64,000 bases of DNA, from the NCBI GenBank assembly GCA_001792895.1, contig MARA01000006.1, positions 1,922,001-1,986,000 of the forward strand, given 5' to 3'. A program made the translations under genes and the position numbers. Shown here piece after piece: positions 12,291 through 26,897 of the stretch (position 1 is the first letter of the stretch; the number at the start of each line of letters is the position of its first letter). This stretch comes from Lentinus brumalis. Its lineage: Eukaryota > Basidiomycota > Agaricomycetes > Polyporales > Polyporaceae. Below the pieces are notes generated by a model. It did no database searches. It was not told the origin of the DNA and saw only the letters and a program-made list of their open reading frames with translations.

Positions 12291-13955
12291 TCATCGGCTC
12301 CCCCTCTGCACGATCTCGAACCCATGATACGTCCTCCACAGTACGTCCGTCACGAATGTACTAAATGTGCTCTGCTCCGTCCCGACAACCTGCCACGCCT
12401 GCCCGACGACCATCGCGTCCACAAAGGGCATCAAGAAACGGCCGAGCGGCACGCCGTCCATCTCGCTGCGCAGTGCGCCTAGGGAGCGCGTGTGCTCGGT
12501 GAAGTCCTCCAGGAAGAATGAGCACGGGAACGTCCTGATGAAACGCCAAAGCAGCGGGCTCAGCGACGGATGGCGCGCGTCCGTCGCTATAAACAGGGGG
12601 GCGTTGAGCTTCTGGAGGGCCGGTGCAAGATACAAGGACCCGCGGCAAGAGAGACCGGAGGCAGGGGATGCGTCCGCAGGCAACGGAGGTAACGGAGGGT
12701 GCGGCGAACGCATGGCAGGGATGTCGACCTCGATGACTGGAGGCTCCAGCGCGTCCTCGTCCGGGAGGAACTCTTCCTCCATGTTCAAGATCTCGTCGTC
12801 CGTGAACCCAAGCACCTCATGCATCAGCTTCCACCAGGCGTGACGCACGTTCACCGACGCACTCCATTCGAAGACCTTGTCTGCGACGCGGAGGTGCGCA
12901 CCGAGGTACGCCCCGCCAAGCGCAGTACGTATCGCAGAGGCAGCGTGTACCAGATGCGGGTGTGTGAACGCCATCCGCTCCCGTAGGTGCTTGCGCAGGA
13001 GCAGATTCGCCTCGACGCGCAGATGCAAGCGGGCGGAACCGAACAAGGTCCCGAGCTGGATGAGCCGCTCCGGGCGACGAGCAAGCATAGCGAGGTGGAT
13101 AGACTCTGAGAACTTGCGCGCAGTGGGATCCGGTGCAGAGAAGTCCTGGAATGCGTACTGATTCCGAGTGGTGTCCTTCAGGTAGAAGATGTCGCCAGAC
13201 GCCGATGATATGTTGAGGACGTCGTGGAGCCAAGCTTCAGTGAAGTTCCATCCGTCGAGAATAGGCTGCTCCGCTCTGATAGACGGTAAGTCAACGAGTG
13301 TGTCCCAGGAGACGTGGGTGTAATCCATGTAGTCGTCGCATTCCGGAGGTAGGTCCGCCTGGTATGAGACGGTCTGCGAACAGTATTCCAGTCCGGTCTT
13401 GGTTGAGTTTGCAAAGGCCTCGTAGAGTTCGTCAAATGGCACATAGGTGAGTGGGATGCCGAGCCGAACCGGGGGGATGAGGAGAGTGCGATTCAGAACG
13501 CGAGCGAGGACTAGAGCGTTTTCGAGAGCGATACGTTGATTGTGATAGCCGCTGTGAGGCAAGTAGGCAATATACCCCTGGGATTGGTCCGGCCACGACA
13601 GCTGTGTGGCCGTGATGGGCGCAGCAGAGGTCAACGAGAGCCCTACAGCCTGAGTGGCTTCCGTGTCTTCGACAGTAGGCAGATGAGGTTGATGATGACG
13701 CTGCGTGGCACAGAAGACGATATAAGCGGAGTAGAGTGTCACACCAGCAGCCACCAAAAGAATCATGATCAGAGCAGTGAGCTGCTTGTCGTAGAGCTTT
13801 TGAGATTGAGTCTTCGTGCGAGATCTGGAGCGCGACTTCTTGGGGTTGCGTTTAGCTTGGGGCTGTCTGGCTAGTCGAGGGCTTTCGCGTGCATCTTCTG
13901 CATACGCAGATGCGTTGAGCATACGCTTCCCGACGGTGGACATTGTGGTCTGCAT
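12291..13955 (-). CDS. CigA / O-fucosyltransferase-like type II membrane protein
   Basis: Single-exon protein of about 550 residues, probably Golgi-localised. The first true ATG is at 13955; a second with a better context lies at 13943. The N-terminus is a basic cytosolic stretch (QAKRNPKKSRSRSRTKT), then one membrane anchor (ALIMILLVAAGVTLYSAYIV), then a lumenal domain. YIAYLPHSGYHNQRIALENA is the conserved opening of the fungal CigA / GDP-fucose O-fucosyltransferase-like fold. LGAHLRVADKVFEW contains the H-R pair expected in these enzymes, and FIATDARHPSL with VVGTEQSTFS near the end are further conserved blocks. Donor and acceptor are unknown. No frame damage. Confidence 0.75.
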   Translation of the reverse strand: MQTTMSTVGKRMLNASAYAEDARESPRLARQPQAKRNPKKSRSRSRTKTQSQKLYDKQLTALIMILLVAAGVTLYSAYIVFCATQRHHQPHLPTVEDTEATQAVGLSLTSAAPITATQLSWPDQSQGYIAYLPHSGYHNQRIALENALVLARVLNRTLLIPPVRLGIPLTYVPFDELYEAFANSTKTGLEYCSQTVSYQADLPPECDDYMDYTHVSWDTLVDLPSIRAEQPILDGWNFTEAWLHDVLNISSASGDIFYLKDTTRNQYAFQDFSAPDPTARKFSESIHLAMLARRPERLIQLGTLFGSARLHLRVEANLLLRKHLRERMAFTHPHLVHAASAIRTALGGAYLGAHLRVADKVFEWSASVNVRHAWWKLMHEVLGFTDDEILNMEEEFLPDEDALEPPVIEVDIPAMRSPHPPLPPLPADASPASGLSCRGSLYLAPALQKLNAPLFIATDARHPSLSPLLWRFIRTFPCSFFLEDFTEHTRSLGALRSEMDGVPLGRFLMPFVDAMVVGQAWQVVGTEQSTFSTFVTDVLWRTYHGFEIVQRGSR

Positions 13956-14543
13956 GTCGATGGATCCGAGGAGGTGGAGGTGAAAGTTTGAAAGCAGACT
14001 GAACAGGAGAGCGGTTGCCCACGCGACCACCACGCGAGCAGGCTGTTTAGGGCAAGCTAGACGCCAGAGTTCTGCCACAGGCTACCACTAGTAGTGATCA
14101 GCATGCAAGTCCAACCTTCGGCCCCTCGCACAATCGCAATAGGAGTTATGTGATCAGTGTCAACAGCGGCATAGTCAACTGGAATTCGTGACAATGCCAC
14201 CCACATCACGACCAAATGGACGCCGGTAGTACCAGGTGTTCACGTCGTCTGGGACTGTGCCGCGCGGAACTTGGATTGTGGCAGTTCAATGCAGCCACCT
14301 CATGCGCAAAGACAATGACTTCAAATGTGACAATTGTCTTTGGGCAGACACCAATGCGCTTTGTTGGACCGGACAAAGGAAACTCTCGTTTTGTCATTCC
14401 CCTATGGCCGCCACTCGCCCCTCATGGTCCCAGCGTACTGCGGCCAAGTGGCACGCTGGTCCTTCAACGGCCTAGTCGTACTGAGCTATATAACCTTGAT
14501 CGTAACGGGTGAGTCATCGCTCACTTTTCCGCCTACCTCTATC
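13956..14543. promoter_or_regulatory. Divergent promoter region
   Basis: About 590 bp shared by the CigA-like gene (-) and the paralog-1 gene (+). A TATATAA-like element (GAGCTATATAACC, about 14482-14494) lies 50-60 bp upstream of ATG 14544. Confidence 0.4.
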
Positions 14544-15587
14544 ATGGCTTCGTCTGCCTCGCGTCTCGGTCCCAGCGGGGTTCCGGTAACCTTCAAGACC
14601 GTTACAGCACAGCGCCCGATTGTCCCGCAATCATGGTACAAGAGTGAGCCAAGTGTCCCAAAGCTTCCTCGGATGCACTTCAACCCTGGATCGGTCGCGG
14701 GTATGCCGATGGACCTGCTCCTCCTGCACCGTGCGGACCCGACCTCTCTGCGCCTCATGACTCCCATCTACGACGACCGGAGTATCCTCACCCTTCGCCT
14801 CAAGTCTATCAGATTATTGATTTTGGTAAGCACCGCCTATCATCGCTCTTAGAAGAGGGTCCGACGGGTTCCTTGGTTTTAGTGGCCAGGCTACGAGTAC
14901 AAGAACTTCAATCGCGAGATCTATCTGACGACGCAAGGTGCTGTCGGCGTGAGCTGCGCCGGAGAACTGGCTGTGGCTGTTGCAGACACTTACGACGCGT
15001 TCCTCAAGGTGAGTCAACCCTCTCAACAGTCAACCACCGCAGTGGTTTATCGCAGCGCTCACCTCCACATCCGTATACAGCAAGCGGTGTCCTGGGAGCC
15101 CCAAGGGAATCGCAGGGAATGGTTTCTGACCCGAGAGTCAAACTTCGAAATACGCGACCTCTCACTGATCTCAGTGTACCATATGGGTGGCAACGTCTTT
15201 CAGGCAGTGGTCGAAATTGGATTAGCCCGGCACGCTCAGTGCCCCGATGTTCCTCTTACCACTGTCCATGCCCAAGTGCCGGTTAATGATTGGAAGGCTG
15301 CAGGTCTCCGTAGTGCGCGTGCACATCCAGCAGCGAAGGTGACGGGGGGACACAAAGAAGGGCAGCGGAACATCGGGCGTTCAGAATCACAGAAGCGGAG
15401 AGCGGAGGCCATTGCTGCACTGGTCGAGAGGGAAAAGAGGGGTAAAGAACTCCTTGACAGGTATGTTTTTCAACACGGACTGAGTGGCCGATCACCGAGA
15501 ACTGAGATATCTCGTTCCAGGCTTAGGGGTATTAATATTGTGGAAAGGGATCTACCGGGACCAACCGGTGGTTTGATGTACCCATGA
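14544..15587 (+). CDS. Unnamed fungal family, paralog 1 (WPGYE motif)
   Basis: I do not recognise the family. Exon 1 (14544-14825) ends in a hydrophobic, phase-0 boundary. Exon 2 (14883-15008, 126 nt) encodes WPGYEYKNFNREIYL...GVSCAGELAVAVADTYDAFL. Exon 3 starts at 15081 with QAVSWEPQGNRREWFLTRES and includes NFEIRDLSLISVYHMGGNVFQ. A further 60-nt intron (15461-15520) is likely before the last residues RLRGINIVERDLPG. Stop is at 15585-15587. The C-terminal third is basic and helical (ESQKRRAEAIAALVEREKRG). The second copy at 20852-22090 shares exon boundaries and motifs. The ATG is supported by a TATA-like element upstream. No signal peptide is seen. Confidence 0.6.
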
Positions 15588-15651
15588 AGACTGCATGTAT
15601 TAGCACTTGTAGTGATGCCGTGACATATATGTACTGGTTCCTCCGATACGC

Positions 15652-17076
<1,425 letters not shown>

Positions 17077-18063
17077 CGTTCTGTATCCGAGGCGGGTGTT
17101 CGAGGGAAGTTGCTGGGTAGCTGAGTGGTTACAGAGAGCAAGAGTTCTCTTATAGGTCCTCTGAAAGGCTGATCCAGCAGCCGGGAATCGCGTGGCGGGG
17201 CCACGCAAATAAGCGGAGGTACGCAGAAGAACGGGCATGTCTGCGAAGATGTGAACCACCAGGTACCGTATGGGGTAGGATGCGCGAGGTATGATTAATG
17301 ATAGCTGCTCGCCGTTATACTTATCAAGGGTTGCGAATGGTGATTGGTAAACCATGAGGTAAGCCTATTTGGTCAAGTGTACATGTGGCACCGCCGCGTG
17401 AATGGGCCCCAGCGCATCATCTGCCAACAGTGTTCGCTGCTCAGTACAAGTGATGTAGGTGACCGAACAAGAGCGACGAGAGCAGAGAGGAGACATAAGG
17501 TAGCCCCATGCGGACATGTAATCACGCTGACCGCCAGATCCGCAAGCGCGCGGGCTCAGTGACTAATTCTGACAACATCATCTCTGGAGAACTGTCGTCC
17601 TCGGTTGCGACATGTTTGGAATCATGACTGTGGTTAGCGGCACGTTCCACAGAGGCTGGCGGACCACAAGAGGATCGTTCGCTTCTGAGGTTGGTCGTTA
17701 CCGTCTCGACCTGGTGCGTTGGGCATCGTACCACGTCCACGTCTATGCTGCCCGAGTCGGGCTGCCCAGTACACCTGCTCGCAGAGGTCGTAGCGGCGAT
17801 TGGGGGCCAGGCGCGCCGGTGCACTGTGCACCCTGCGCAAATTGCCAACGACTCTGGTTCCTCAGCCTGCCTGATCCGGCTATGGGTCATGCAGAACGCC
17901 CGTATGAGTATGTGCCGAGCGTTAAGAATGAGAATGTGTGCAGTCACCTCCAATACACGAGGCACGATGTGGTACGTCTATTACATGACATCATTCCCCG
18001 AAGAGTATACCAAAAGCCTTGGTCAGTAATCAGTTGAATCAAAAAGCACTGCTCGCAGCGATG
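17077..18063. other. Intergenic between tandem old yellow enzyme genes
   Basis: About 1 kb holding the copy-A promoter and the copy-B 3' flank. No coding signal beyond short, unconserved ORFs on both strands. Confidence 0.4.
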
Positions 18064-19496
<1,433 letters not shown>

Positions 19497-20851
19497 CCTT
19501 GGTTCCAGGTGCAGTCGTTGCGTGGGTTTGAATGGATCCTGCTTGGAACGGGATTCCTTGTGTGCTTTTATACGTGGCTCGAGACGAGCTTCGGACGAGC
19601 ATGCTCCGGCTCAAATTTGTTCGCAGCACTAGCAAGCGCTGAGCTGTAATGTACATAGCATCGGCCAAACCTATACGAGACGAAAATCGTGTCAGCGGAG
19701 GAGAAGGAGGAAGTTGCAGGCTGACCACGCCGATCTCCGGAGTTAAGTGCTGTGAATTGCCACATCCTCAAGCGCCCACGGCGCTCACCTTGATTCATAA
19801 CACATGTACAACCGGCGAATCCAAGCAGGTCTGCTCATTGGACCTTCTCAAGATCGGCTTTTTTGGCGTGAGTACTTGTGCAGCACATCACGTTCTCCCA
19901 GATATCAGTCGCCTTCCTAGCTAACCTCAGTACTAGTGTATCCCCGGTCATCGGAGATGTACACTCTACTGAGTCTACGCTCACGTTTATTGCTGACGTC
20001 TTTTCCCATCTGACAGTGACAGCGTGGCTGCTCACTGACCTACCAGAGTAACGATGCTGTTCGCTCCTCCGAGAATGGGACTGAAGCACAGGTGGGCGAG
20101 AGATCGAATGCGCGTCGATGCGTACTCTACAGCGAGTATTGGTGAGTACTTAGTAGTCTGATTCGACTTTGAGGCGCTCTTAAGTTGCTCGTTTGGCAGG
20201 CGGACGAACCACAGCTTTGCTGGATTTGGACCGAGACGCTAATCAATGCTCAAACCAAGCTTGAACTCCCTCCAATCGCTTTCAAACTTTCCATGGACAT
20301 GGAATATGCATGCATGCATGCGCATGGACAGTTTGAAGCCGATAGGATGAGATTTGAGCAAATCGCGCCGGCCGCAATTATAGCTGCTGCGGATGTCGTT
20401 GTACTTGTTTGTCCTGGGCGAAGGGCCGTCTGCTGGCAGTGGGTGTGCTCGCAATCAGAGTGGTGAGCTTCAAACCACATTCCTTCAAGAGCGTTCCCTC
20501 TCCTGTCCCAGAGTTATGGCGACGCATCATAGTATGGTTAGCATGGAGACCATTTCAATTGCTGTGCTAAGCGATGCATGTTAAGCACTATGGTCATTGT
20601 CCCCGCTTTCAGACCTCCGTATGGCCACACAAAGACACGCAATGGCCCCGCCAACCACCACCGCTGCGCGCTTTGGCATGAGCCTCCGCCGGTGGCCTCG
20701 CATTGACTTCCCGTTAGCTTGGGCTTCTCACAGAATGGATGCTTTGTCTGTGGCAGATGTCTATAAGTACACACCGCAGTCACGCGGTGAAGTATCCTGT
20801 ACGCCGACACCACTCGCCCACACTTGACCTATCGACGGTCTGATCACCCCA
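19497..20851. other. Intergenic region with a near-palindrome
   Basis: About 1.35 kb upstream of copy B and of paralog 2. It contains the imperfect inverted repeat listed at 20257-20361. No gene can be supported. Confidence 0.4.
20257..20361. repeat. Near-palindromic inverted repeat with (ATGC)n centre
   Basis: The left arm CCAATCGCTTTCAAACTTTC and the reverse complement of the right arm, CCTATCGGCTTCAAACTGTC, match over most positions. They converge on an alternating TGCATGCATGCATG centre. Weaker symmetry continues outward (AAGCTTGAACTC against TTGCTCAAATCTC). It would form a hairpin or cruciform. It may be a decayed foldback element; no target-site duplication was established. Confidence 0.5.
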
Positions 20852-22090
20852 ATGAACTCAAGTCGAACGAACACCACGCCGCTGGCCGCTGGCGCTCCGT
20901 CGATGACCGCACCACAGCTTCCTCCTCGTCTCTTCATACCTATGGGATCTGTCCGTGGAGAGGCACCGGACGCGCACCCGGCATCTCTACGTGACCTTCG
21001 GCATATTCGATATGGGACGATCTTGTTCGGCATTCCCCTGGCTGTACTTCTCAGTAGCCCAGAAGATGCTTTGCGCCGCAAAATCCCCGACTACGACGAC
21101 CAAACCATACTGGAGATCCTCTTCATGCACATTCATATCAAGATAAACGTGGGTGTCGTTGTTTCCTCCTTCTCGACCCATGTCTAACCACCGCTCGGAT
21201 TCTTAGTGGCCGGGATACGAGCATATGAACTTCACGTACGAGATATACCTGTCCGAGCGCGGAGGCGGTGGCGTGAGCTGCAAGGGCGAGCTCGCGAAGG
21301 AGGTCGCAAAAGCGGTCAAAAAATTCCTCGAGGTGAGCTCGCAATATCCACCTTCCTTGCCACCGCGCCACTGATCCCGGACTCGTAGAAAGCCGCGAGC
21401 TCCACATTCATTAATGGCCTGCACCCCTCGTTCGTCATCGGTTCTGACGGACCATTCACACTCGAAAACCTGTCGTTGGTCGCGGTCAACAACGCATACG
21501 ACGACGTATATCAGGTGCATCTACAGCTCATCGATCAGCCAACCATGCCCGGCACGATTCCTCCTGACCATGTGTTGGTTCGAGCTTCAAGCGCTCCTGG
21601 TGCCAGACAAGTGTTGATTCCGACTTCTGCGTTGGTACGCCTCAATGTCCAGCAAACTCCCGCCGGCGTGCGATACGTTCCGCAAGTTCCCACCATGCAT
21701 ACTGGTACACCCTCGGCGGTGGCTACGCTCGGAAGCTGCAATGCCGCCCCCCCGCAATTTCCCTCTCTGCCTCCAGGGGTGGCCACGTTCCAGCAGCAGA
21801 ACTCCTCCACGGCCTGTAGCCAGAAAGATCTCCTTGCCCGCGTCGGCTTGCACTTTATTCAGCAAGTTTCCCGGTCCATGCAAATGGCCACTTCCTCGGC
21901 GGCGACGCTCGGAGGCTACAATCCCGCTCGGCCACAACTTCCCGCTCTGCCGCCAGGCATGGCTCTGACCCAACAGGAGAACTCTACGGCCTGGGTCCCA
22001 CATTTTCTCGCGTACGTCCGATCGCAAAATGCGTTGCGCACAGCACCAAATGCAGGACCTTCGGCGCAGTGGACATCAAGACAGCCGTAG
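20852..22090 (+). CDS. Unnamed fungal family, paralog 2 (WPGYE motif) with internal repeats
   Basis: Three exons: 20852-21148, 21207-21332, 21389-22090, total 374 residues. Exon 1 ends ...YDDQTILEILFMHIHIKIN, parallel to YDDRSILTLRLKSI in paralog 1. Exon 2 is 126 nt in both genes and encodes WPGYEHMNFTYEIYL...GVSCKGELAKEVAKAVKKFL. Exon 3 opens with SFVIGSDGPFTLENLSLVAV, matching the paralog-1 block around LSLISV. Its second half holds two imperfect repeats of about 60 residues (SAVATLGSCNAAPPQFPSLP and SAATLGGYNPARPQLPALP) absent from paralog 1. Function unknown. The conserved exon-2 length and phases make these true duplicates. Confidence 0.6.
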
Positions 22091-22222
22091 CTATTGTTTT
22101 CGAGATCTGCCCAAGTATTCATTCATGTATTCAGATATGCACGATCAATCCCTGTAGCCGAAGTTCTCCCGACTAAATAAGAGACCCTCTACCACGTAAG
22201 TTCGAGACGGCCAAATGAGACC

Positions 22223-23215
22223 TTAAGCATAGTGCTTCTTAATGATGTCCGCCGCCTTCTCTCCAAGCGCATACACCGTCGACTGGATATGCCCCGTCAT
22301 TTCCTGAACAGCATCCAATTAGATAGACATCATCAGCTAGACCATAATCGACGATACTCACCAAAGGCAGGATAGACGCGTCGACCTGATCACTCGTCAG
22401 TAAACCATACGATTAATTCGCGTGCAAAGCAAGACTTGAGCACTCACAATCCGAACGTTCGCCGTGCCGTACACCTTCAGCTCGGGTCTACGACACCCCC
22501 GTCCTCCCTCGGGAGCATCGACGCCGTCCCGACGGGGTGGAACACGCACCCAAAGTTACCCTTGATGTACTCGACGAGGGCCTCATCGGAGGTCCCTTCC
22601 TCCGGCGCAGGCGCGGTCCGCCGGATGACCGTCTCCTTGATCGGGCTCGTGTCGTACACCTTGAACGCGAACTTGAGGACTGCGAGCAGGAGCTCCATGT
22701 CCAGCGGGTTCGAGAAGTAGTCTGATGTGTATATGGAGGGTCAGTCACGGGTCATGCACGGAAGAAAGTGGAGAGGACGCACTTGGATCGATGTTCGGTG
22801 GAGCCTTGGGGTCAGCGGAGGAGATGTGGACGGAGCCGCGAGAGAAGGGGTGCATCACGGAGCACATCATCGTCGAGTATCGTGACTTTGGTACGGGTTT
22901 CAGCGCGGAGCCCAGGAAGAAGCCGGGGTACGGGATGAGCCTATGGACCAGACGATCAGCGTTGCACGCGGTCATATGTATGTACTCTACAGTTGATACT
23001 CACTCGGCCTCCCCAGACGACGGATTGAGGAGCCACTTCAACTGGAGCTCGAGCTGTTTCTTCAGCGCTGGCGGAGCTGCCTCGACAGACTGAGCGGCCA
23101 TAGCCTTCCACTTCTCGATCTTCTCGGAATTTGGAGCGAAGTACTTGGTAGGCACGAAGGCGTACACCGCTGACGCAGGGGACGTGAGGAAGCCTTTCTG
23201 GGATTTGCTATGACA
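22223..23215 (-). pseudogene. GMC oxidoreductase, C-terminal part only
   Basis: The substrate/C-terminal domain of a glucose-methanol-choline flavoenzyme. In order on the minus strand: QKGFLTSPASAVYAFVPTKY (exon start about 23215), KWLLNPSSGEAE, IPYPGFFLGSALKPVPKSRY, PFSRGSVHISSADPKAPPNI, then DYFSNPLDMELLLAVLKFAF, EYIKGNFGCVFHPVGTASML, VDASILPL and EMTGHIQSTVYALGEKAADI, with a stop at 22223-22225. This covers the late GMC signature (HPVGTASML...VVDP) and the final helix. The FAD-binding N-terminal half is absent: upstream sequence switches to a plus-strand dioxygenase fragment. One base is also missing in the G run 22484-22486. Truncation is the main reason for the pseudogene call. Confidence 0.75.
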
Positions 23216-23273
23216 TCAAAGCATCAGTTAGTAGAGCGATCACTGTTGAAGACAACGCGATGACGAACTATAG

Positions 23274-23390
23274 CTCCAAGTGCTGAGGAAGTTGGAGAAG
23301 GACCAGTTCCGCGCGTTCCACCAATGCAACCTCGCTGCATCCGACGAAACGGCGGGTCCTATCCCCAAGGACGTACGGAAATACGCGTGA
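23274..23390 (+). pseudogene. C-terminal fragment of a TauD/TfdA (xanthine dioxygenase-like) gene
   Basis: After a splice-acceptor-like TATAG, the frame reads LQVLRKLEKDQFRAFHQCNL then AASDETAGPIPKDVRKYA and a stop. The same ending (KDQVRMFHQ...NLFASDEPAGP) appears in the pseudogene at 29226-30116. Everything upstream of this last exon is missing: the opposite strand here belongs to the truncated GMC gene. This is therefore a gene tail left at a rearrangement point. Confidence 0.65.
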
Positions 23391-23687
23391 GCGGGCTGAG
23401 ACATGGCCGTTGCGCGCCCTCGCAGGTCTTGGTATTCAGAATCATACTGTTAGGTACAGTCATGTGTGCAAACAGTCACTTTCCGAATCCCGATCCACAT
23501 GCGTGTACATCCCCTCCGGCCGACTTCAAGTCCATGTGCTCGTCACCTCGCCATTCCTGACCCGCCGAAGACATGCTTGCCATGTACCGATCCCGCATGT
23601 CTCTGGCTTTTGCTTCCGCGACCGCCAGTCTGACTCGACTGGTCGCGTCTAGGAGCGAGCGTACCTCATACGAAGTTGAGACATGTA

Positions 23688-26261
23688 CTAAACCTCCACC
23701 TTCTCCACACTCGACCCTGTATGCCTCTGCTCTTCGAACTCCCGAGTCTCGTCGTCAGGAACCTCGTCCTCCATCTCCCGCGGCAGGATGACGTTCAGCA
23801 CAGAGGCGACGATGCCCGCGGCCAAGACTGCAAGCAGATCAATATCAGTGCGCGTTAGCCCAGGAACTGCCGAGAGAAACAGAGAGAGGCAGACGTACAC
23901 GGGGTGCTCAGGATGATCGTGATGGAGTTGAAGAGGCCCTCGAGGCCGCTGCTTGGGTCGTCCACGCCGTCGAAGAGGTGCGTGAAGATGTCGGGCACGA
24001 GGATGTCGGCGAGGCCGAACGAGAGCGCCGCGGCGAGCACGAACCGGTCGCGGCGAGTGAACTGCGCGAATGACAGCACGCGCACGCCAGAGACCTGAAT
24101 GTAGATGCGGATCAGCGTGTCTTTCCAGTCGTGCGAGTGGTTAGAGCTGCCCTACTGCGACACTGGCAAAGAGGAATGTTGTGACACCTCCGAGAACTGA
24201 ATTCGGGACTGAAGGAACCGGGGCGTGAGCATCTGCACGATGGTGACGGCGACAGGACCGTGTACATGACACTCACTAGCGAGGAAGAACCCGGAGATTT
24301 TGCCGAGGACGCCAAAGAGGATGAGGAACCCGCAGCACCAGCGTCCCGCAGAGCGGTTTGCGCAGCGCGTGATGGCGATGACACCGTTGTTCTGAAACGT
24401 GCATGTGAGCAGTCAGGATTATACGGATATGCAAAGTGGATGGGACGGAACCTGAGCGAAGATGGACAGCGGCGTGACGGTGAACAGAGCGGACATGAAA
24501 CCGCCAATGCCATCACTCTATCACCGGCACGTTAGCTTAGGGATATTGGATGAATGGTAGCGGTGCAGACGGACCAGAATGCCTCCCTGGACGCGCGAGT
24601 CAAACTCGAGGCCGTCTACCGGAAGGCGAGATACTTCAGCGGACGCCGTGATATCGCCGATGGCTTCCATAGCCAAGGAGACTGAGCAGAGGAAGTCAGA
24701 GACTCAGAGCTTGTTAGTACACGAGTGATGAGCGGGTGTATACCATAAACCGCGAGCACTATTGAATGTATGAGTTAAAATCCATCATGGAATCAGATCA
24801 GAACACACTCACTGGGTAAGATGGCAGGCGGGTAAACCCCGATCTTGAATGTGTGCACCCTGTAGCATGTGAGCCCAGTGCCGACTCGCAGCTAGATCCG
24901 ATAAAGCGTACTGACCAGAGGAACGTGATGACCGGCGCAGTCGTAATGCTCGACCCGTCAATGTACCCCGCTGCTCCCGCAACGATGCAGCCAACGGCGA
25001 GTCCGACGATGATACTGATGTTCTTGAGGAACGGCGAGCCAAAGAGCTCCGTCAGGATGATGCTGATGAACGAGAGGAAGCCGAGGCCGATGAACTCTGG
25101 AGAGCCCCAGGGAAGCGGCCGCGGGGCGAGGGTCGTCGGGCAGAGCTGGAATATGCCGGTGGTGGGGAAGCTCTGGCACCCGTTAGACCCGCCTCCCCAG
25201 TCGAGTGCACCGGAGCTGCCCACAAGGGAGGCACCGATGAGCAAAATGACAGTGCCTGCAAGTCATATCAGGAGCCGTGCAATTTGAGAGAGAGAAGTTG
25301 CATACCCGTGACGATTGGAGGGAATATGCGTTTGAGGACGCGGGGCGGGACGAAGGCCAGACCAATCTCGAGGAATGAACAGATGAGTGATGTCCCTATT
25401 CGCAATTCAACTTCGGTAGAGGTCATTCGGCCAACTAGAGTGACACACCTAAGACCATGCCGTATGCGTCTGGACATGGATCGCGGGTGACGGTGCCATC
25501 CGCAGCTGTTGTGGAGGAGCAGGTACCATCGCGGTACATGGCGTCGAATATCTTCCATGATGATTGGTGAATAGACTCACGCGATAATGGATGCACTTAC
25601 GGCATTGGCAGTAGAAAGGGTAGCAAAGCTCGTTCCAACGACTGCCAGATATGTTGTCAGACCTCGAATCAGGCGTTAAGAGGGCGGGGTCGCGCACCTG
25701 AAATGAGACCTGATCCAAGATAATATCCACCGAAGAGCGGTATGCGGGAGAGCTGGACCAAACTCAGAATACCTAGATGATGTTAGTACTCAACTACTCA
25801 AGACCACGAACACGAACCAAGTCACGTACCACATCCAATCAGCGACGCTGAAATCATGTACGACGACGTCGCGCTGTCGAGGCTCAGAGCGCTTGCGAAT
25901 ATAATCGGCGGGGTGATGAGGCCTGTATATCACTCGTTAACTTTGTTGCCGTAGGGAGCGCGGGGCTCGACATACCTGCGAGCATGGCTAGAGCATGCTG
26001 TAAGCCGGTGAAGATTGCCAAGGTAAGGGGGAGTTCTGCATCCAGTGCATAGAATGGCGGGGGACGTTTGGACCGCTTGGCGAACGGCAGGGAAGGGAGA
26101 CATAGCCAGGCATAGTCGTAGTCACCCAGCCAGCCACGGCGAGTGGTCAGCTTGCGCTTGACGAAGGTGGCGCGAGCGCGAAAGCCTTGCTTGTGAGTTG
26201 CAAGCTCTGGGGAGGGGATCGCCTCTGGCTGAGAGTCGTGCATGGTGTCGGAGGACGCCAT
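23688..26261 (-). CDS. NAT/NCS2 family purine permease (UapA/UapC-like uric acid-xanthine transporter)
   Basis: Plasma-membrane H+ symporter for oxidised purines. Start is ATG 26261 (MASSDTMHDSQPEAIPSPEL), with a basic cytosolic N-terminus, then many short exons encoding about 12-14 hydrophobic helices. LTLAIFTGLQHALAMLAG gives the conserved TM1 QH motif. RIPLFGGYYLGSGLISVVGT and DAYGMVLGTSLICSFLEIGL follow, then RIFPPIVTGTVILLIGASLV. AMEAIGDITASAEVSRLPVD contains the conserved ExxGD. The NAT signature QNNGVIAITRCANRSAG is seen at about 24345-24395, split by an intron after Gln. The tail is acidic and cytosolic, with a stop at 23688-23690. It looks intact. Remnants of xanthine dioxygenase-like genes lie on both sides, suggesting an eroded purine-utilisation pair. 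Confidence 0.9.
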
Positions 26262-26897
26262 GAAGCGGCGGGAGAGGCAGTGGCAATGACAGTAGGTTCG
26301 AGCTGCGAGACATGCTTATGCCTGCATTTGATCGAAGTCCGTCCTCGCTGTTGGGTCCGGCACGTACTGGCACAGGGCTGTGGGATAGTAATATCCGACT
26401 CTTCTGCTCCGACGAATCCCCACCCATCAGAGTCTGTTCAGAGACCCCGAACAACCTTCGCCGAGCAGTAAAAAAGGAATTCGGGCCCAGTGCGGCTGAG
26501 TTGGAATATATGTGTGTGACTGTGTGTACGTGTGGGTTGCTGAGCGCACGGCGCCCAGGCGCCGCTTCAAGCTTCAAGACCCCCGACATCCGTTCTATTC
26601 TGCGCACTTCCGTTCAGTCTCAGGATTCTGTGGTTTGACATCCCAAAGCTCCGACTTCTCCCGGACGTTATCGCGCAGTCGTAGCTCACTTGCTCTGAAG
26701 AGGACCTTGTCCGACCGTGACACCAACGCCCACGCTGGGCAAACCATAAGATGACAGATGATACAAGACATATACACGTACAGTAGAAGTTCAACCAACA
26801 GCGCACTGTATGGCCGCCAAATAACTTGCAATCGCAGTTCTCATGGCCGATAACGATGGTGAGCATTCCCGTGTGATCGTGTCCGGGCCATCGAGTC
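26262..26897. promoter_or_regulatory. Upstream region of the purine permease
   Basis: About 640 bp between the permease start and the end of the DUF6534 gene. No individual elements are claimed. Confidence 0.3.
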
